Below are positions 18,102-26,662 of a stretch of DNA of 64,000 nucleotides, piece after piece. The number at the start of each line of letters is the position of its first letter. Within the stretch, counting starts at the first letter, position 1. Both the position numbers and the translations under genes were made by a program. This DNA is from CAVXGU01 sp963761615 (GTDB taxonomy: Bacteria > Acidobacteriota > Vicinamibacteria > Vicinamibacterales > CAVVIG01), in contig CAVXGU010000002.1 of the NCBI GenBank assembly GCA_963761615.1, positions 1 through 64,000 on the forward strand, read 5' to 3'. The notes under the pieces are model-generated. The model saw only the letters and a program-made list of their open reading frames with translations. It was not told where the DNA came from and ran no database searches.

Positions 18102-19103
18102 CTACGCGAGCAGCCGCCGAGCGATCGTCGCGTAGCGATCGACGGCGGCGGTCAGCTCGCGTATCGAGATCGACTCGTCCGCCGTGTGCGCTTCGTGGAT
18201 CGATCCGGGACCAAAGAGGAGCGGGCGGCCCCAGGCGGCCAGGAACGGGATGTCGGTCGTGTAGGGGAACACGGCGGTCTCGATGCCGGGAACGGTGGTC
18301 AGCTTCACGAGCGGCACCTCGAGAACGTGCTCGATCGCCACGCGCGATCCGATCGGCGCGATCGCCTCGAGCACGTGCACCGAGTCGGTGACGGTCCGGA
18401 ACATCACCTCGGCCTCGGCCGAAGGCGACACGACGTTGGGTGCGACACCTCCACCGATCAGGCCGACGGTGTAGTGCGTCCGGCCCAGGACCGGATCGGA
18501 CGGCAGCTCGACACGTCGCAGCGCGACGAGCGCGTCGATCAGCTTGTCGATCGCCGACTCGCCAAGCTCGGGAAACGACGAGTGCGACGCGCGTCCCTTG
18601 GCACGCAGCCGGATGCGCAGCGCGCCGCGCGTGGCCAGGCCCAGGCGGCTGTCGGTCGGCTCCCCGTCCACCAGATAGCGACATCCCGGCAGCGGCGTCC
18701 CGTTGGCGGTCTTCGCGCCGTCGCTCCCGCGCTCCTCGCCGACCACGAACAACAGCCCGACGCGCGTCTCGCCCGATCGGACCAGCGCGTCGGCGGCAGC
18801 GACCTGCGCCGCGAGAATGCCCTTCGCGTCGCACGATCCGCGCCCGTGCAGCCGATCGCCCTCGACGCGGCTCGGGAAGAAGGGCGGCACGCAGTCGAAG
18901 TGCGTGGACAGCACGACGCCCACGGACTTGCCCATCGTCGCCACGATGTTCGCCCGCCCGCCGGCGACCGGCTGCTCCACGACCGTCCAGCCGCGCCCGC
19001 GCAGGTAGCGGGCCAGCCAGACGCCGGCCTCGGTTTCCCGTCCGGTCGTCGAGTCGATGTCCACGAGCGCCCGCGCCAGGGCGATGGGGTCTGGGGGGAT
19101 CAC
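18102..19103 (-). CDS. M20-family zinc peptidase/deacylase (ArgE/DapE-like)
   Basis: This 333-residue protein has the M20 metal ligands: His in STHFDCV, the bridging Asp in GRGSCDAKG, the catalytic Glu pair in VGEERGSDG, Asp in VDGEPTD and the final His in EAHTADESI. Such enzymes remove acyl groups from amino acids (ArgE, DapE) or cut dipeptides. It is downstream of and codirectional with asd-lysC-dapB-dapA, so a DapE-type desuccinylase or deacetylase step of lysine synthesis is attractive, but a 167-bp repeat-filled gap separates it. The start codon is GTG, directly against the heptamer array. Confidence 0.85.
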   Translation of the reverse strand: MIPPDPIALARALVDIDSTTGRETEAGVWLARYLRGRGWTVVEQPVAGGRANIVATMGKSVGVVLSTHFDCVPPFFPSRVEGDRLHGRGSCDAKGILAAQVAAADALVRSGETRVGLLFVVGEERGSDGAKTANGTPLPGCRYLVDGEPTDSRLGLATRGALRIRLRAKGRASHSSFPELGESAIDKLIDALVALRRVELPSDPVLGRTHYTVGLIGGGVAPNVVSPSAEAEVMFRTVTDSVHVLEAIAPIGSRVAIEHVLEVPLVKLTTVPGIETAVFPYTTDIPFLAAWGRPLLFGPGSIHEAHTADESISIRELTAAVDRYATIARRLLA

Positions 19104-19104
19104 T

Positions 19105-19268
19105 GTAGGCTCTCGGCGCTCGGGTCTCGGCTCTGGGCTCTGGGCTCTCGGGTCTGGGCTCTGGGCTCTCGGGTCTGGGCTCTCGGGTCTCGGCTCTCGG
19201 CGCTCGGCGGATTACGACTGCGGCGTGACGGCGGGATTTGCCCAGAGCCGAAAGCCCAGAGCCAAGCG
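19105..19268. repeat. Inverted heptamer element (family B) with core
   Basis: The left arm (19105-19208) is a long array of GGCTCTC/GGCTCTG/GGGTCTG heptamers. The core is at about 19208-19243 and is the inverted orientation of the 10.6-kb core (GGATTACGACTGCGGCGTGA). The short right arm (19247-19264) is inverted. It separates dapA from the M20 peptidase gene. Confidence 0.8.
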
Positions 19269-19270
19269 CC

Positions 19271-20170
19271 TTACGCCCTGACCGCGGCGAGCAGTCCGAA
19301 TTCCTTGAGGACCCGCTGGATCTTGTCCTTCGACTCGGGCCTGGGCGCGACGAGGGGCAGGCGGTACACCTCGTCGAGCAGTCCCATCGCCGCCATCGCG
19401 GACTTGACCGGCATGGGGTTCGCCTCGACGAAGTTCACCGACATCATCGGCAGGATTCGCAAGTGGATCGCGCGGGCGGCCGCGAAGTCGTTCCGCTCGG
19501 CCGCCTCGACCATCGCCACCATCTCGGCCGGGATCTCGTTCGACACGACCGAGATGATCCCCTGTCCGCCAATCGCCATCACCGGCAGCGTCAGCGCATC
19601 GTCTCCGGAGAGCACGATGAACTCGGGCGGCACGACGCGCCGCACCTCGCACATCTGGGCGACGTTGCCGGACGCTTCCTTGACGGCGACGATATTGGGA
19701 ATCTGAGCCAGGCGCGCGATGGTCGCCGGCTCGAGGTTGACGCCGGTGCGGCTCTGGACGCTGTAGAGGACGATCGGCAGCGGCGTGCTCTCGGCGATGG
19801 CGCGGTAGTGCTGGAAGAGGCCTTCCTGGGACGGGCGGTTGTAGTACGGGGTGACCGACAGCAGCCCGGCGGCGCCCGCGCGCTCCATCTCGCGGGCCTG
19901 ATGGATCACCTCGCGGGTGTCGTAGCCGCCCGCGCCGGCCAGGACGGGCACCGCGCCGCGCGCCTCGTCCACGAGAATCTCGACGATCCGGGTGCGCTCG
20001 GCGTCGGTGAGCGTCGGGCTCTCGCCGGTCGTCCCGCACGGCACCAGGAAGTGCACGCCGGCGTCGATCTGACGGCGGCCCAGCCGCCGCACGCCGGCTT
20101 CGTCGAGGTCACCGCTTCGCGTGAACGGCGTGACGAGCGCGGTTCCGACTCCGGTCCACGGTGTTCTCAT
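19271..20170 (-). CDS. dapA: 4-hydroxy-tetrahydrodipicolinate synthase
   Basis: DapA condenses pyruvate with aspartate semialdehyde. The 299-residue TIM-barrel protein has GTTGESPTL near the N-terminus, the catalytic Tyr in VTPYYNRPSQEG and the Schiff-base Lys in VAVKEASGN. It overlaps dapB by 4 bp (ATGA) and is the fourth gene of asd-lysC-dapB-dapA. Confidence 0.97.
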   Translation of the reverse strand: MRTPWTGVGTALVTPFTRSGDLDEAGVRRLGRRQIDAGVHFLVPCGTTGESPTLTDAERTRIVEILVDEARGAVPVLAGAGGYDTREVIHQAREMERAGAAGLLSVTPYYNRPSQEGLFQHYRAIAESTPLPIVLYSVQSRTGVNLEPATIARLAQIPNIVAVKEASGNVAQMCEVRRVVPPEFIVLSGDDALTLPVMAIGGQGIISVVSNEIPAEMVAMVEAAERNDFAAARAIHLRILPMMSVNFVEANPMPVKSAMAAMGLLDEVYRLPLVAPRPESKDKIQRVLKEFGLLAAVRA

Positions 20171-20862
20171 TGCCCGACTCCCAGCACATCCCGCATCGTA
20201 TGCCATCCACGCCGGCCGACGACCCACCGGGCCGCCGTCAGCGCGCCGCGCGCGAAGCCGGTCCGGTCGCGCGCCGTATGCGACAGCGTAATCGATTCGC
20301 CCGGACCGTCGAAGCCAATCGTGTGCACGCCGGGATTCTGCCCGGCGCGCGTCGACGAGACGTCGATCGGACGCGCATAGCCCGACCGCTTCATGGCGCG
20401 CTCGAGCGCCAGCGCCGTGCCGGACGGCGCGTCGGCCTTGGCGGCGTGATGCGCCTCGTGCAGCCAGGCCCCGAACTCGTCGCGCCCGGCGAAGAGCTTC
20501 GCCGCGTGCGCCACAATTGCCTCGAACAGCACCACGCCGGTCGAGAAGTTCGGCGCGGCGACCACGCCGACGCCCGCCTGCTCGACAGCCTGCCGGAGCG
20601 CCACCTCCTGCGCCTGCCAGCCGGTCGTGCCGATCACCAGATTCACGCCGCGGCGCGCGAGCGCGGACGCGTTGACGACGACGGCGTCGGCGGTCGTGAA
20701 ATCCACGGCCACGTCCACGCCGCGCCACCGGTCGTCGTCCGCCCCGCCGGCGTGCGCCGGCGAGCGCGGGTCGATCACGCCCGCGATGGTGAAGCCGAAC
20801 TCGGGCGCCAGGCTCTCGACGAGCCGGCCCATCCGCCCGTGGCCGACGAGCAGCAACCTCAT
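20167..20862 (-). CDS. dapB: 4-hydroxy-tetrahydrodipicolinate reductase
   Basis: DapB reduces the DapA product with NAD(P)H. The 231-residue protein shows the dinucleotide-binding start LLLVGHGRMGRLVE, the conserved VDFTTADAV, GTTGW and APNFSTGVVL, and the catalytic HxxxKxDAPSGTA block (HEAHHAAKADAPSGTALA). It overlaps lysC by 4 bp at its start and dapA by 4 bp at its end. It is slightly shorter than the E. coli enzyme and lacks some N-terminal insertions. Confidence 0.97.
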   Translation of the reverse strand: MRLLLVGHGRMGRLVESLAPEFGFTIAGVIDPRSPAHAGGADDDRWRGVDVAVDFTTADAVVVNASALARRGVNLVIGTTGWQAQEVALRQAVEQAGVGVVAAPNFSTGVVLFEAIVAHAAKLFAGRDEFGAWLHEAHHAAKADAPSGTALALERAMKRSGYARPIDVSSTRAGQNPGVHTIGFDGPGESITLSHTARDRTGFARGALTAARWVVGRRGWHTMRDVLGVGQ

Positions 20863-22244
20863 CGGAAGAAGGCCTCGTGCAGCCGGGTCATCGCCTCCGG
20901 CACGTCGGCGTCGCGGAGCACGAAGGTAATGTTACGCCTCGACGCGGCCTGCGACACGAGACGGAGCGGAATCCGGCCGAGCGCCGTCACGGCCCGCCCG
21001 AAGATGGTCGGATCCTGCCGGAGGCCCTCGCCGACGGCGCACACGATGGCCATCTGCGGCTCCGACCGGACCTCGGCGAACTCGCGGAGGGCGGCGGCGA
21101 TGTCGTCGAGCTGGCGCCGGTCGTCGACGGTCACCGACACGCTGACTTCGGAGGTGGTGACCACGTCGATCGGCGTCCGGTACCGCTCGAACACCTCGAA
21201 GACGCGGCGCAGGAAGCCGTACGCCATCAGCATGCGCGTCGAGGTGATGTCGATGACGGTCAGGTCGCGCTTGCACGCGATCGCGGTGAGACGGCCAGGC
21301 GCCGGCCGGCCCTCGGCGGTGATCCGCGTACCGGGTTTCTCCGGGCGCCGCGAGTTCAGGATCCGGACGGGGATGTTCTGGGCGACCGCGGGAAGGATGG
21401 TGCTCGGGTGGAGGACCTTGGCGCCGAAGTAGGCGAGCTCGGAGGCTTCGGCGAAGGTGAGCTCCGGCACGACCTGCGGCTCCGGGACGATGCGCGGATC
21501 GGCGGTCAGCATGCCGTCCACGTCGGTCCAGATCTGGATCTCGCCGACGTCCAGGCACGCGCCGAGGATGGCCGCCGAGAAGTCCGAGCCGCCGCGCCCC
21601 AGCGTGGTCGTGGCGCCGGCGAGGGTGGCGCCGATGAATCCGCCGAGCACGGGAATCTCGGCGCGCTGCAGCATCGGCGCGAGGTGCTCGCGGGCGCGCC
21701 TGCGCGTCTCGACCATGTCGGGCGCCGCCGCGCCGTGCTCGTCGTCGGTCGTCACGATCGTCCGCGCGTCGACGAACACGGCGGGCAGGCCGCGCTCGCC
21801 GAGAGCGGCCGCCACGATCCGGCTGCTCACGAGCTCGCCCATCGCCACGAAGGCGTCGAGCGAGCGCGGCGACACGTCGCGCAGCACGCTGAGCGCGCGG
21901 GCGAGTCCGGCCAGCGTCTCGAACTCGCGCCGCACGTCGTCTTCGACCGCCGGCCGGGCCAGCTCGGGGATGAGGCCGTCGACCACGTCGAGGTGGCGCT
22001 GCAGGAGCTGTTCGACGGCGTTGACGGCCACGTCGGCGTCGCCGCGCTCGGCGGCCTGCGTGGTCTGGATCAGGCGATCGGTGACCTTCGACAGCGCGGA
22101 CACCACGACGACGGGCGGCGGCGCGCCCGGCGCCTGACGGGCGATCTGCGCGCGGACGATGCCGGCGACGCGGTCGATGGCCTCGGCGTCGGCCACCGAC
22201 GTCCCGCCGAACTTCATGACGACGCCGGACGCGGACACGCTCAC
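20859..22244 (-). CDS. lysC: Aspartate kinase, monofunctional
   Basis: LysC phosphorylates aspartate in the first step towards lysine, threonine and methionine. The 461-residue protein begins VVMKFGGTSVADAEA, has RGGSDFSAAILG and WTDVDGMLTADPR, and ends with tandem ACT domains that normally bind feedback inhibitors. The GTG at 22244 is chosen because it gives the family N-terminus and overlaps the asd stop (GTGA). No homoserine dehydrogenase domain is fused. Confidence 0.96.
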   Translation of the reverse strand: MSVSASGVVMKFGGTSVADAEAIDRVAGIVRAQIARQAPGAPPPVVVVSALSKVTDRLIQTTQAAERGDADVAVNAVEQLLQRHLDVVDGLIPELARPAVEDDVRREFETLAGLARALSVLRDVSPRSLDAFVAMGELVSSRIVAAALGERGLPAVFVDARTIVTTDDEHGAAAPDMVETRRRAREHLAPMLQRAEIPVLGGFIGATLAGATTTLGRGGSDFSAAILGACLDVGEIQIWTDVDGMLTADPRIVPEPQVVPELTFAEASELAYFGAKVLHPSTILPAVAQNIPVRILNSRRPEKPGTRITAEGRPAPGRLTAIACKRDLTVIDITSTRMLMAYGFLRRVFEVFERYRTPIDVVTTSEVSVSVTVDDRRQLDDIAAALREFAEVRSEPQMAIVCAVGEGLRQDPTIFGRAVTALGRIPLRLVSQAASRRNITFVLRDADVPEAMTRLHEAFFR

Positions 22245-23284
22245 AGCCGTCCCTCCCGCTGCATCAGCTCGGCATTGAGGATCGCGGCGCCCGCGGCCCC
22301 GCGGATCGTATTGTGGCCGAGCGCGATGAACTTGTAGTGCAGGATCGCGCACTCGCGGAGGCGTCCGACGGTCACGGTCATGCCGCCGTCGCGGTTCACG
22401 TCGAGCGCCGGCTGCGGCCGGTTCTTCTCGGTCAGGTAGACGACGGGCTGCTTCGGGGCCGACGGGAGGTCGAGCTCCTGCGGCCGGCCGCGGAAGGTGT
22501 TCCAGGCCTCGATGACGGCGGCGGGCTCCACCGCTTCCTCGAACCTGACGGCGATCGACTCGGTGTGCCCGTTGTACACCGGCACGCGCGTGGTGGTCGC
22601 GCTCACGACCGCCGGATGCGGCTCGACGCGTCCGCCGACGAGGCGGCCGAGGATCTTCTGCGTCTCGGTCTGGATCTTCGCCTCCTCGCCGTCGATGAAC
22701 GGGATCACGTTCCCGAGAATGTCCCAGGACGGCACGCCGGGATAGCCGGCCCCCGAGATCGCCTGCTCGGTCGTGACCATCACCTGGCGCAGGCCGAACC
22801 GGCAGAGCGGCGCCAGCGCCATCGTCAGCACGACGGTCGAGCAGTTCGGGTTGGTGATGATGCGCCCGGGCCAGCCGCGATCCGCGCCCTGCGCGTCGAG
22901 CAGCGCCAGGTGATCGGCGTTGATCTCGGGGACGAGCAGGGGCACGGTGGCTTCCATCCGGTAGTTGCGCGAGTTGCTGATGACGATGTGGCCGGCCTTC
23001 GCGAACGCGGCTTCGATCTCGCCGGCCACACCCGAGTCGAGCCCCGAGAAGACGAGCTTCGGGGCGTTGCCGGGCGCCGCCGTCTGCACTTCCTTCGCGG
23101 CAATGTCGTCGGCCAGCGGCACCGGCAGGCGCCAGGCGGCCGCGTCACGAAACGCCTTGCCGGCGGAGCGCTCGCTCGCGCCGAGCCAGTCGACGTGGAA
23201 CCAGGGATGGCGCTCGAGAAGCGCGATGAACTGCTGGCCGACCATGCCGGTCGCGCCGAGGATCCCGACGGGTGTGCGAGACAT
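22241..23284 (-). CDS. asd: Aspartate-semialdehyde dehydrogenase, archaeal/fungal type
   Basis: Asd reduces aspartyl phosphate to aspartate semialdehyde. The 347-residue protein opens with GILGATGMVGQQFIALLERH and HVDWLGASERSAGK. It has the catalytic cysteine in TNPNCSTVVL and the acceptor-binding RVPVYNGHTESIAV with the catalytic His. This sequence type is closer to the archaeal/yeast Hom2 class than to the E. coli class, judged from the motif spacing. It is first in the lysine operon. The ATG at 23284 is preceded by repeat family D, which separates it from a possible leader. Confidence 0.95.
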   Translation of the reverse strand: MSRTPVGILGATGMVGQQFIALLERHPWFHVDWLGASERSAGKAFRDAAAWRLPVPLADDIAAKEVQTAAPGNAPKLVFSGLDSGVAGEIEAAFAKAGHIVISNSRNYRMEATVPLLVPEINADHLALLDAQGADRGWPGRIITNPNCSTVVLTMALAPLCRFGLRQVMVTTEQAISGAGYPGVPSWDILGNVIPFIDGEEAKIQTETQKILGRLVGGRVEPHPAVVSATTTRVPVYNGHTESIAVRFEEAVEPAAVIEAWNTFRGRPQELDLPSAPKQPVVYLTEKNRPQPALDVNRDGGMTVTVGRLRECAILHYKFIALGHNTIRGAAGAAILNAELMQREGRL

Positions 23285-23299
23285 TGCGAGATCGAATCC

Positions 23300-23462
23300 T
23301 TTCTCATTTATCACTGGCGCTGGGGCCCCACCCCCAGCGCGAACTGACGCCGATGCCTCGCCTCGGATCTCCTGTCCTCGGCTCGGCATGGCCGCGGGCG
23401 CTTGTCCTCAGTCCTTACTGGCGCCTGGCCCTCCCTCGAACTCGGCATGGCCGCGGGCGCTC
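23300..23462. repeat. GC-rich repeat family D upstream of asd
   Basis: The block TGGGGCCCCACCCCCAGCGC is followed by CGCCGATGCCTCGCCTCGGA and GGCTCGGCATGGCCGCGGGC, with a second partial copy. Near-identical blocks lie at 59786-59925 and, inverted, at 58528-58570. Confidence 0.8.
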
Positions 23463-23463
23463 C

Positions 23464-23498
23464 AAAAAAAAAGCCGACGCGGTTCGCACCGGGTCGGC
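23464..23498 (-). terminator. Rho-independent terminator in the asd leader (possible attenuator)
   Basis: On the minus strand, GCCGAC and GTCGGC form a stem (with an inner GGT/ACC pairing around TCGC), followed directly by nine T residues. It points towards asd, 180 bp before its start codon, and no gene precedes it on this strand. It would end transcripts of a leader rather than of a gene. Confidence 0.75.
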
Positions 23499-23640
23499 AG
23501 GGCTGCACGCGATGACGTCTCGAATCGAAATCTAGTCGAGCGCGCGACCTCCGACACCCCGGACACACGTGGCCCGCTTTCGAGCGATCCGCTTTCGAGT
23601 GTCGGCGGTGAAGGTCACAGGTCGGTCAGTATAGCATGGG
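23499..23640 (-). ncRNA. Candidate structured leader RNA upstream of the lysine operon
   Basis: The minus strand carries TATACT at 23628-23633 as a possible -10. A segment with pairing ends CCGACAC and GTGTCGG follows (about 23608 to 23551), with a duplicated CTCGAAAGCGG inside, and the terminator hairpin comes next. It does not match the lysine riboswitch or another class that I can name. A small independent RNA is the alternative. Confidence 0.4.
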
Positions 23641-23646
23641 GGGCTC

Positions 23647-24693
23647 ATGCTTCAAGCCTTCTTCCATTCCTGGGAGCGGCGCCTGGTCTCGGCCACCACC
23701 GATCGCGTCGTCCGGCCGTTCGAGTGGGGACTCGAATGGGTTCCGGCGAACGGGCACGCGCCGAACACGCCGCCCGCGGCGGTCCTGTCGCACTGGGTGG
23801 ACGGCGTCATGGCCGACACGCCGGCCTTCTTCACGCCCGCGTCCACGTCCGACTACGAGATCGACGCCCCCGGACCGGACGGCAGCCGGATGCTGCGGTT
23901 CCCGAGCGCGTTCGCGACGCCGCATCCCGAGAACAACACGGCGCACGCCCGCTACTTCCCCGCCCGCACGCGGCGCGGACGCCCGCGGGCCGCGGTGCTC
24001 GTGCTGCCGCAGTGGAACGCCGACGCCGGGGGGCACGTCGGCCTGTGCCGCCTGCTCAACATGGCCGGCCTGAGCGCGCTCCGGCTCAGCCTCCCGTATC
24101 ACGACGCGCGCATGCCGCCCGAGCTCCACCGCGCGGACTACATCGTCAGCGCCAACGTCGCGCGCACCGTGCAGGTGTGCCGGCAGGCCGTGCTGGACGC
24201 GCGGCGCGCGATCTGGTGGCTCGCCGCCGAAGGCTACGAGCGGATCGGAATCCTCGGCACGAGCCTCGGCTCGTGCCTGTCGCTGCTCACCACGGCGCAC
24301 GAGCCGCTCATCCGCGCGCAGGCCCTCAACCACGTGTCGCCCGACTTCGCCGACGTCGTCTGGCGCGGCATCTCGACCGCGCACGTCCGCGCCGGCCTCG
24401 ACGGCCACATCGACCTCGACGCGCTTCGCGACGCCTGGCGGCCGATCAGCCCGCGCTGGTACCTCGATCGCCTCCACGATCGACGGACGCTCCTCGTCTA
24501 CGCACTCTACGACCTGACGTTCCCTGTCGACCTGTCGAAGGATCTCGTGCGGCGCTTCACCGACGCCGGCGTCCAGCACGACGTCGCGATCCTCCGGTGC
24601 GGCCACTACAGCACCGGCAAGGCGCCGTTCAAGTTCGTCGACGGGTGGGTGCTGGTGAGGTTCTTGAAACGGGCGCTGGGCTCCGGGCGCTAG
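23647..24693 (+). CDS. Alpha/beta hydrolase (ABHD18-like)
   Basis: This 348-residue protein has an alpha/beta-hydrolase core with a nucleophile elbow GTSLGS (about residues 210-215), a probable acid in YDLTFPVDLS and a His in RCGHYSTGKAPF. The N-terminal stretch ESWERRLVSATTDRVVRPFEWG-type pattern and overall layout match the ABHD18-like group. The substrate is unknown and no signal peptide is seen. The last residues (RALGSGR) and the stop TAG are provided by the beginning of a heptamer array, so the natural C-terminus may have been altered by the repeat. Confidence 0.75.
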   Translation: MLQAFFHSWERRLVSATTDRVVRPFEWGLEWVPANGHAPNTPPAAVLSHWVDGVMADTPAFFTPASTSDYEIDAPGPDGSRMLRFPSAFATPHPENNTAHARYFPARTRRGRPRAAVLVLPQWNADAGGHVGLCRLLNMAGLSALRLSLPYHDARMPPELHRADYIVSANVARTVQVCRQAVLDARRAIWWLAAEGYERIGILGTSLGSCLSLLTTAHEPLIRAQALNHVSPDFADVVWRGISTAHVRAGLDGHIDLDALRDAWRPISPRWYLDRLHDRRTLLVYALYDLTFPVDLSKDLVRRFTDAGVQHDVAILRCGHYSTGKAPFKFVDGWVLVRFLKRALGSGR

Positions 24694-25411
24694 GCTCTGG
24701 GCTCTCGGCGCTGGGCGCTCGGCTCTCGGCTCTCGGCTCTCGGCTCTCGGCACGCGGGTTGATTACACCCGGACGTGTCGCGCGATTATCGCAAGCTTCG
24801 AGTCCACGCACTGGCCGACGACCTGCTGACCCGCATCTACCGATGTACCAGGCACTTTCCTGCCGTGGAACGGTTTGGACTCCAGTCCCAGGTGCGCCGC
24901 GCGGCCGTCTCGGTCGCGACGAACATCGTGGAAGGATCTGCACGCCACACGACGCGAGAGTACGCCAGATTTCTCAACGTCGCCGCCGGCTCTGCCTCCG
25001 AAGTCGCGTATCTGCTGAGCGTCTGCCTGCGCCTTGGCTTCCTGCCGCCCGACGCCAAGACGCTGGAAGACGCCTACGGTCATCTCGCTGCCCAGCTGCA
25101 TACCATGGTCAACTCACTCGCGCATCAAGACCCGAGAGCCTAGAGCCGTTTCGTTTCGCTGTGGCAGCCGACCTTCAGGTCGGCTCCGCATCGGCGGACA
25201 TTGGCGGACCTGAAGGTCCGCGGCTACACCAAGCTCGAAGCGACCCCGAGCTCGGAGCGACCCCGAGCTCGGGGCGACCCGATCTCGGGGCGACACCGAT
25301 CTCGAAAACGCTGTAAAGCCGAGAGCCCAGAGCCGAAAGCCCAGAGCCCAGAGCCTAGAGCCCAGAGCCTAGAGCCCAGAGCCGAAAGCCGAGAGCCCAG
25401 AGCCGAGAGCC
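24683..25411. mobile_element. Candidate element: inverted heptamer arms enclosing a second four-helix-bundle gene
   Basis: The left arm (24683-24754) is a heptamer array in the GGCTCTC orientation. The four-helix gene follows at 24775-25143. Inverted heptamers occur at 25131-25147 (CCGAGAGCCTAGAGCC) and again as a long array at 25316-25411. Between those two inverted stretches lie a REPIN-like pair (25150-25232) and a short tandem of CGAGCTCGGGGCGACCC-like units (25233-25315). The composite suggests nested insertions. Mobility is an inference. Confidence 0.45.
24775..25143 (+). CDS. Four-helix-bundle protein (23S rRNA IVP family, PF05635/TIGR02436)
   Basis: This 122-residue protein matches the family closely: [20 protein letters not shown], then [20 protein letters not shown], then [20 protein letters not shown] and a final pair of helices ([17 protein letters not shown]). 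It is diverged from the copy at 13.6 kb and belongs to the more common subgroup with ERFGL...NIVEG. It starts with GTG and its end overlaps an inverted heptamer stretch. Its enclosure by family B arrays parallels the first copy's enclosure by family C arrays. The function is unknown. Confidence 0.88.
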   Translation: MSRDYRKLRVHALADDLLTRIYRCTRHFPAVERFGLQSQVRRAAVSVATNIVEGSARHTTREYARFLNVAAGSASEVAYLLSVCLRLGFLPPDAKTLEDAYGHLAAQLHTMVNSLAHQDPRA

Positions 25412-25614
25412 TACAAGTATTTCAACAACCCCTGCAGGGCGGCGTAGAGGACCTGCGCGAGATCGCGGACGAACGGCGAGACGTCGCCTTCGTTGACGGC
25501 GTTGGCCACGGTGACGGGATTGGTGAGGAGCAGCCAGATCGTCGCCGCGGCCAGCACGATGCAGACGACGGCGACGAGGGTGACGACGCTCAGGCTCCAG
25601 CGCGGCAGACCCAT
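25411..25614 (-). CDS. Small single-pass membrane protein
   Basis: This 67-residue protein has one strong transmembrane helix (SVVTLVAVVCIVLAAATIWLL, about residues 9-29) and a short C-terminal amphipathic part ending in LQGLLKYL. No family is recognised. It starts directly after the stop of the alcohol dehydrogenase gene, as the last gene of the mrp-M16 operon. Its stop codon touches a heptamer array. Confidence 0.65.
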   Translation of the reverse strand: MGLPRWSLSVVTLVAVVCIVLAAATIWLLLTNPVTVANAVNEGDVSPFVRDLAQVLYAALQGLLKYL

Positions 25615-26640
25615 TCAGACCTCGAGGACGACCTTGCCGAACTGGTTCGACGCTTCCAGGTGCCGCTGCGCCGAAGCGGCCTCGGCGAGCGGAAAGGTGC
25701 GATCGATCACCGGCCCGATCTGGCCCGAGAAGAAGAACCGGGCCACCCGGAGCAGCTCGCCCTTGCTCCCCATGTAGGACCCGAGGATCGACAGGCGCTT
25801 GGCGAAAAGCGCGCCCAGGTCGAGGGCTCCGGCGGGCCCGGTCGTCGCGCCGCAGGTGACCAGGCGCCCGCCGCGGGCGAGCGCACGCACGCTGCGCGCC
25901 CAGGTCGCGGCGCCGACGTGCTCGATGACGACGTCCACGCCGCGGCGGTTCGTCAAGCGAAGCACCTCGTCCGCCACGTCCTGCTCATGATGGTCGATCA
26001 CCGCCGAGGCTCCGAGCGCCTTCGCCTTCTCCAGCTTCTTCGCCGAGCCCGCCGTCGCGAACACGCGCGCGCCGCGCAGCCGCGCCACCTGAATCGCCGC
26101 CTGTCCCACGCCGCTGCCGGCCGCGAGCACGAGCACGTCCTCGCCGGGCTCGACCCGTGCCCGCGTCACCAGCATGTGCCACGCCGTCAGGAAGGTCAAA
26201 GGGAACGCGGCCGCACGCACGTAATCCACATCGTCGGGAATCGGCACGAGGTTCTGCACCGGGACGCGCACGAACTCGGCGTAGCCGCCGGCGTGATGGC
26301 GGAACCCGAGCACTTCGTACTGCGCGCAGGCGTTGTCGTCGCCCGCCAGGCACGCCTCGCACCGCCCGCAGCTCATGCCGGGCTGCAGCATCACGCGGCG
26401 TCCGGGCGCGAAGCCGGGAACCATCGACGCGGCGATGTCGCCGGAGACGTCGCTGCCGGAGATGTGCGGCAGCGGGATGGTGACGCGATCGAGGCCCCGG
26501 CGGGCCCAGAGGTCGAGATGGTTGAGCGCGCAGGCCCGCACGCGCACGAGGACCTCCCCGGGGCCGAGGGCCGGCTCGGGCGCATCCTCGTACCGGAGCA
26601 CGTCCGGTCCGCCGTGCTGGAAGAAGCGAACCGCCTTCAC
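25615..26640 (-). CDS. Zinc-binding alcohol dehydrogenase / quinone oxidoreductase (MDR family)
   Basis: The 341-residue medium-chain dehydrogenase has the catalytic-domain segment ACALNHLDLWARRG and the structural-zinc loop with four cysteines (PGMSCGRCEACLAGDDNAC). The NAD(P)-binding motif is AAGSGVGQAAIQVARLRGA. The catalytic Cys position is replaced as in many quinone-reductase-like members, so the substrate is not assignable. The GTG start at 26640 gives the normal family N-terminus (MKAVRFFQHGGPDVLRY). It lies 22 bp after the M16 subunit gene. Confidence 0.9.
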   Translation of the reverse strand: MKAVRFFQHGGPDVLRYEDAPEPALGPGEVLVRVRACALNHLDLWARRGLDRVTIPLPHISGSDVSGDIAASMVPGFAPGRRVMLQPGMSCGRCEACLAGDDNACAQYEVLGFRHHAGGYAEFVRVPVQNLVPIPDDVDYVRAAAFPLTFLTAWHMLVTRARVEPGEDVLVLAAGSGVGQAAIQVARLRGARVFATAGSAKKLEKAKALGASAVIDHHEQDVADEVLRLTNRRGVDVVIEHVGAATWARSVRALARGGRLVTCGATTGPAGALDLGALFAKRLSILGSYMGSKGELLRVARFFFSGQIGPVIDRTFPLAEAASAQRHLEASNQFGKVVLEV

Positions 26641-26662
26641 GCGACACCCAGAGACGGGCAGT

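Noticed and set aside
20877..22337. Long plus-strand frame opposite lysC
   Set aside because: The His/Arg/Gly-rich composition is typical of an antisense shadow, and lysC is complete on the other strand.
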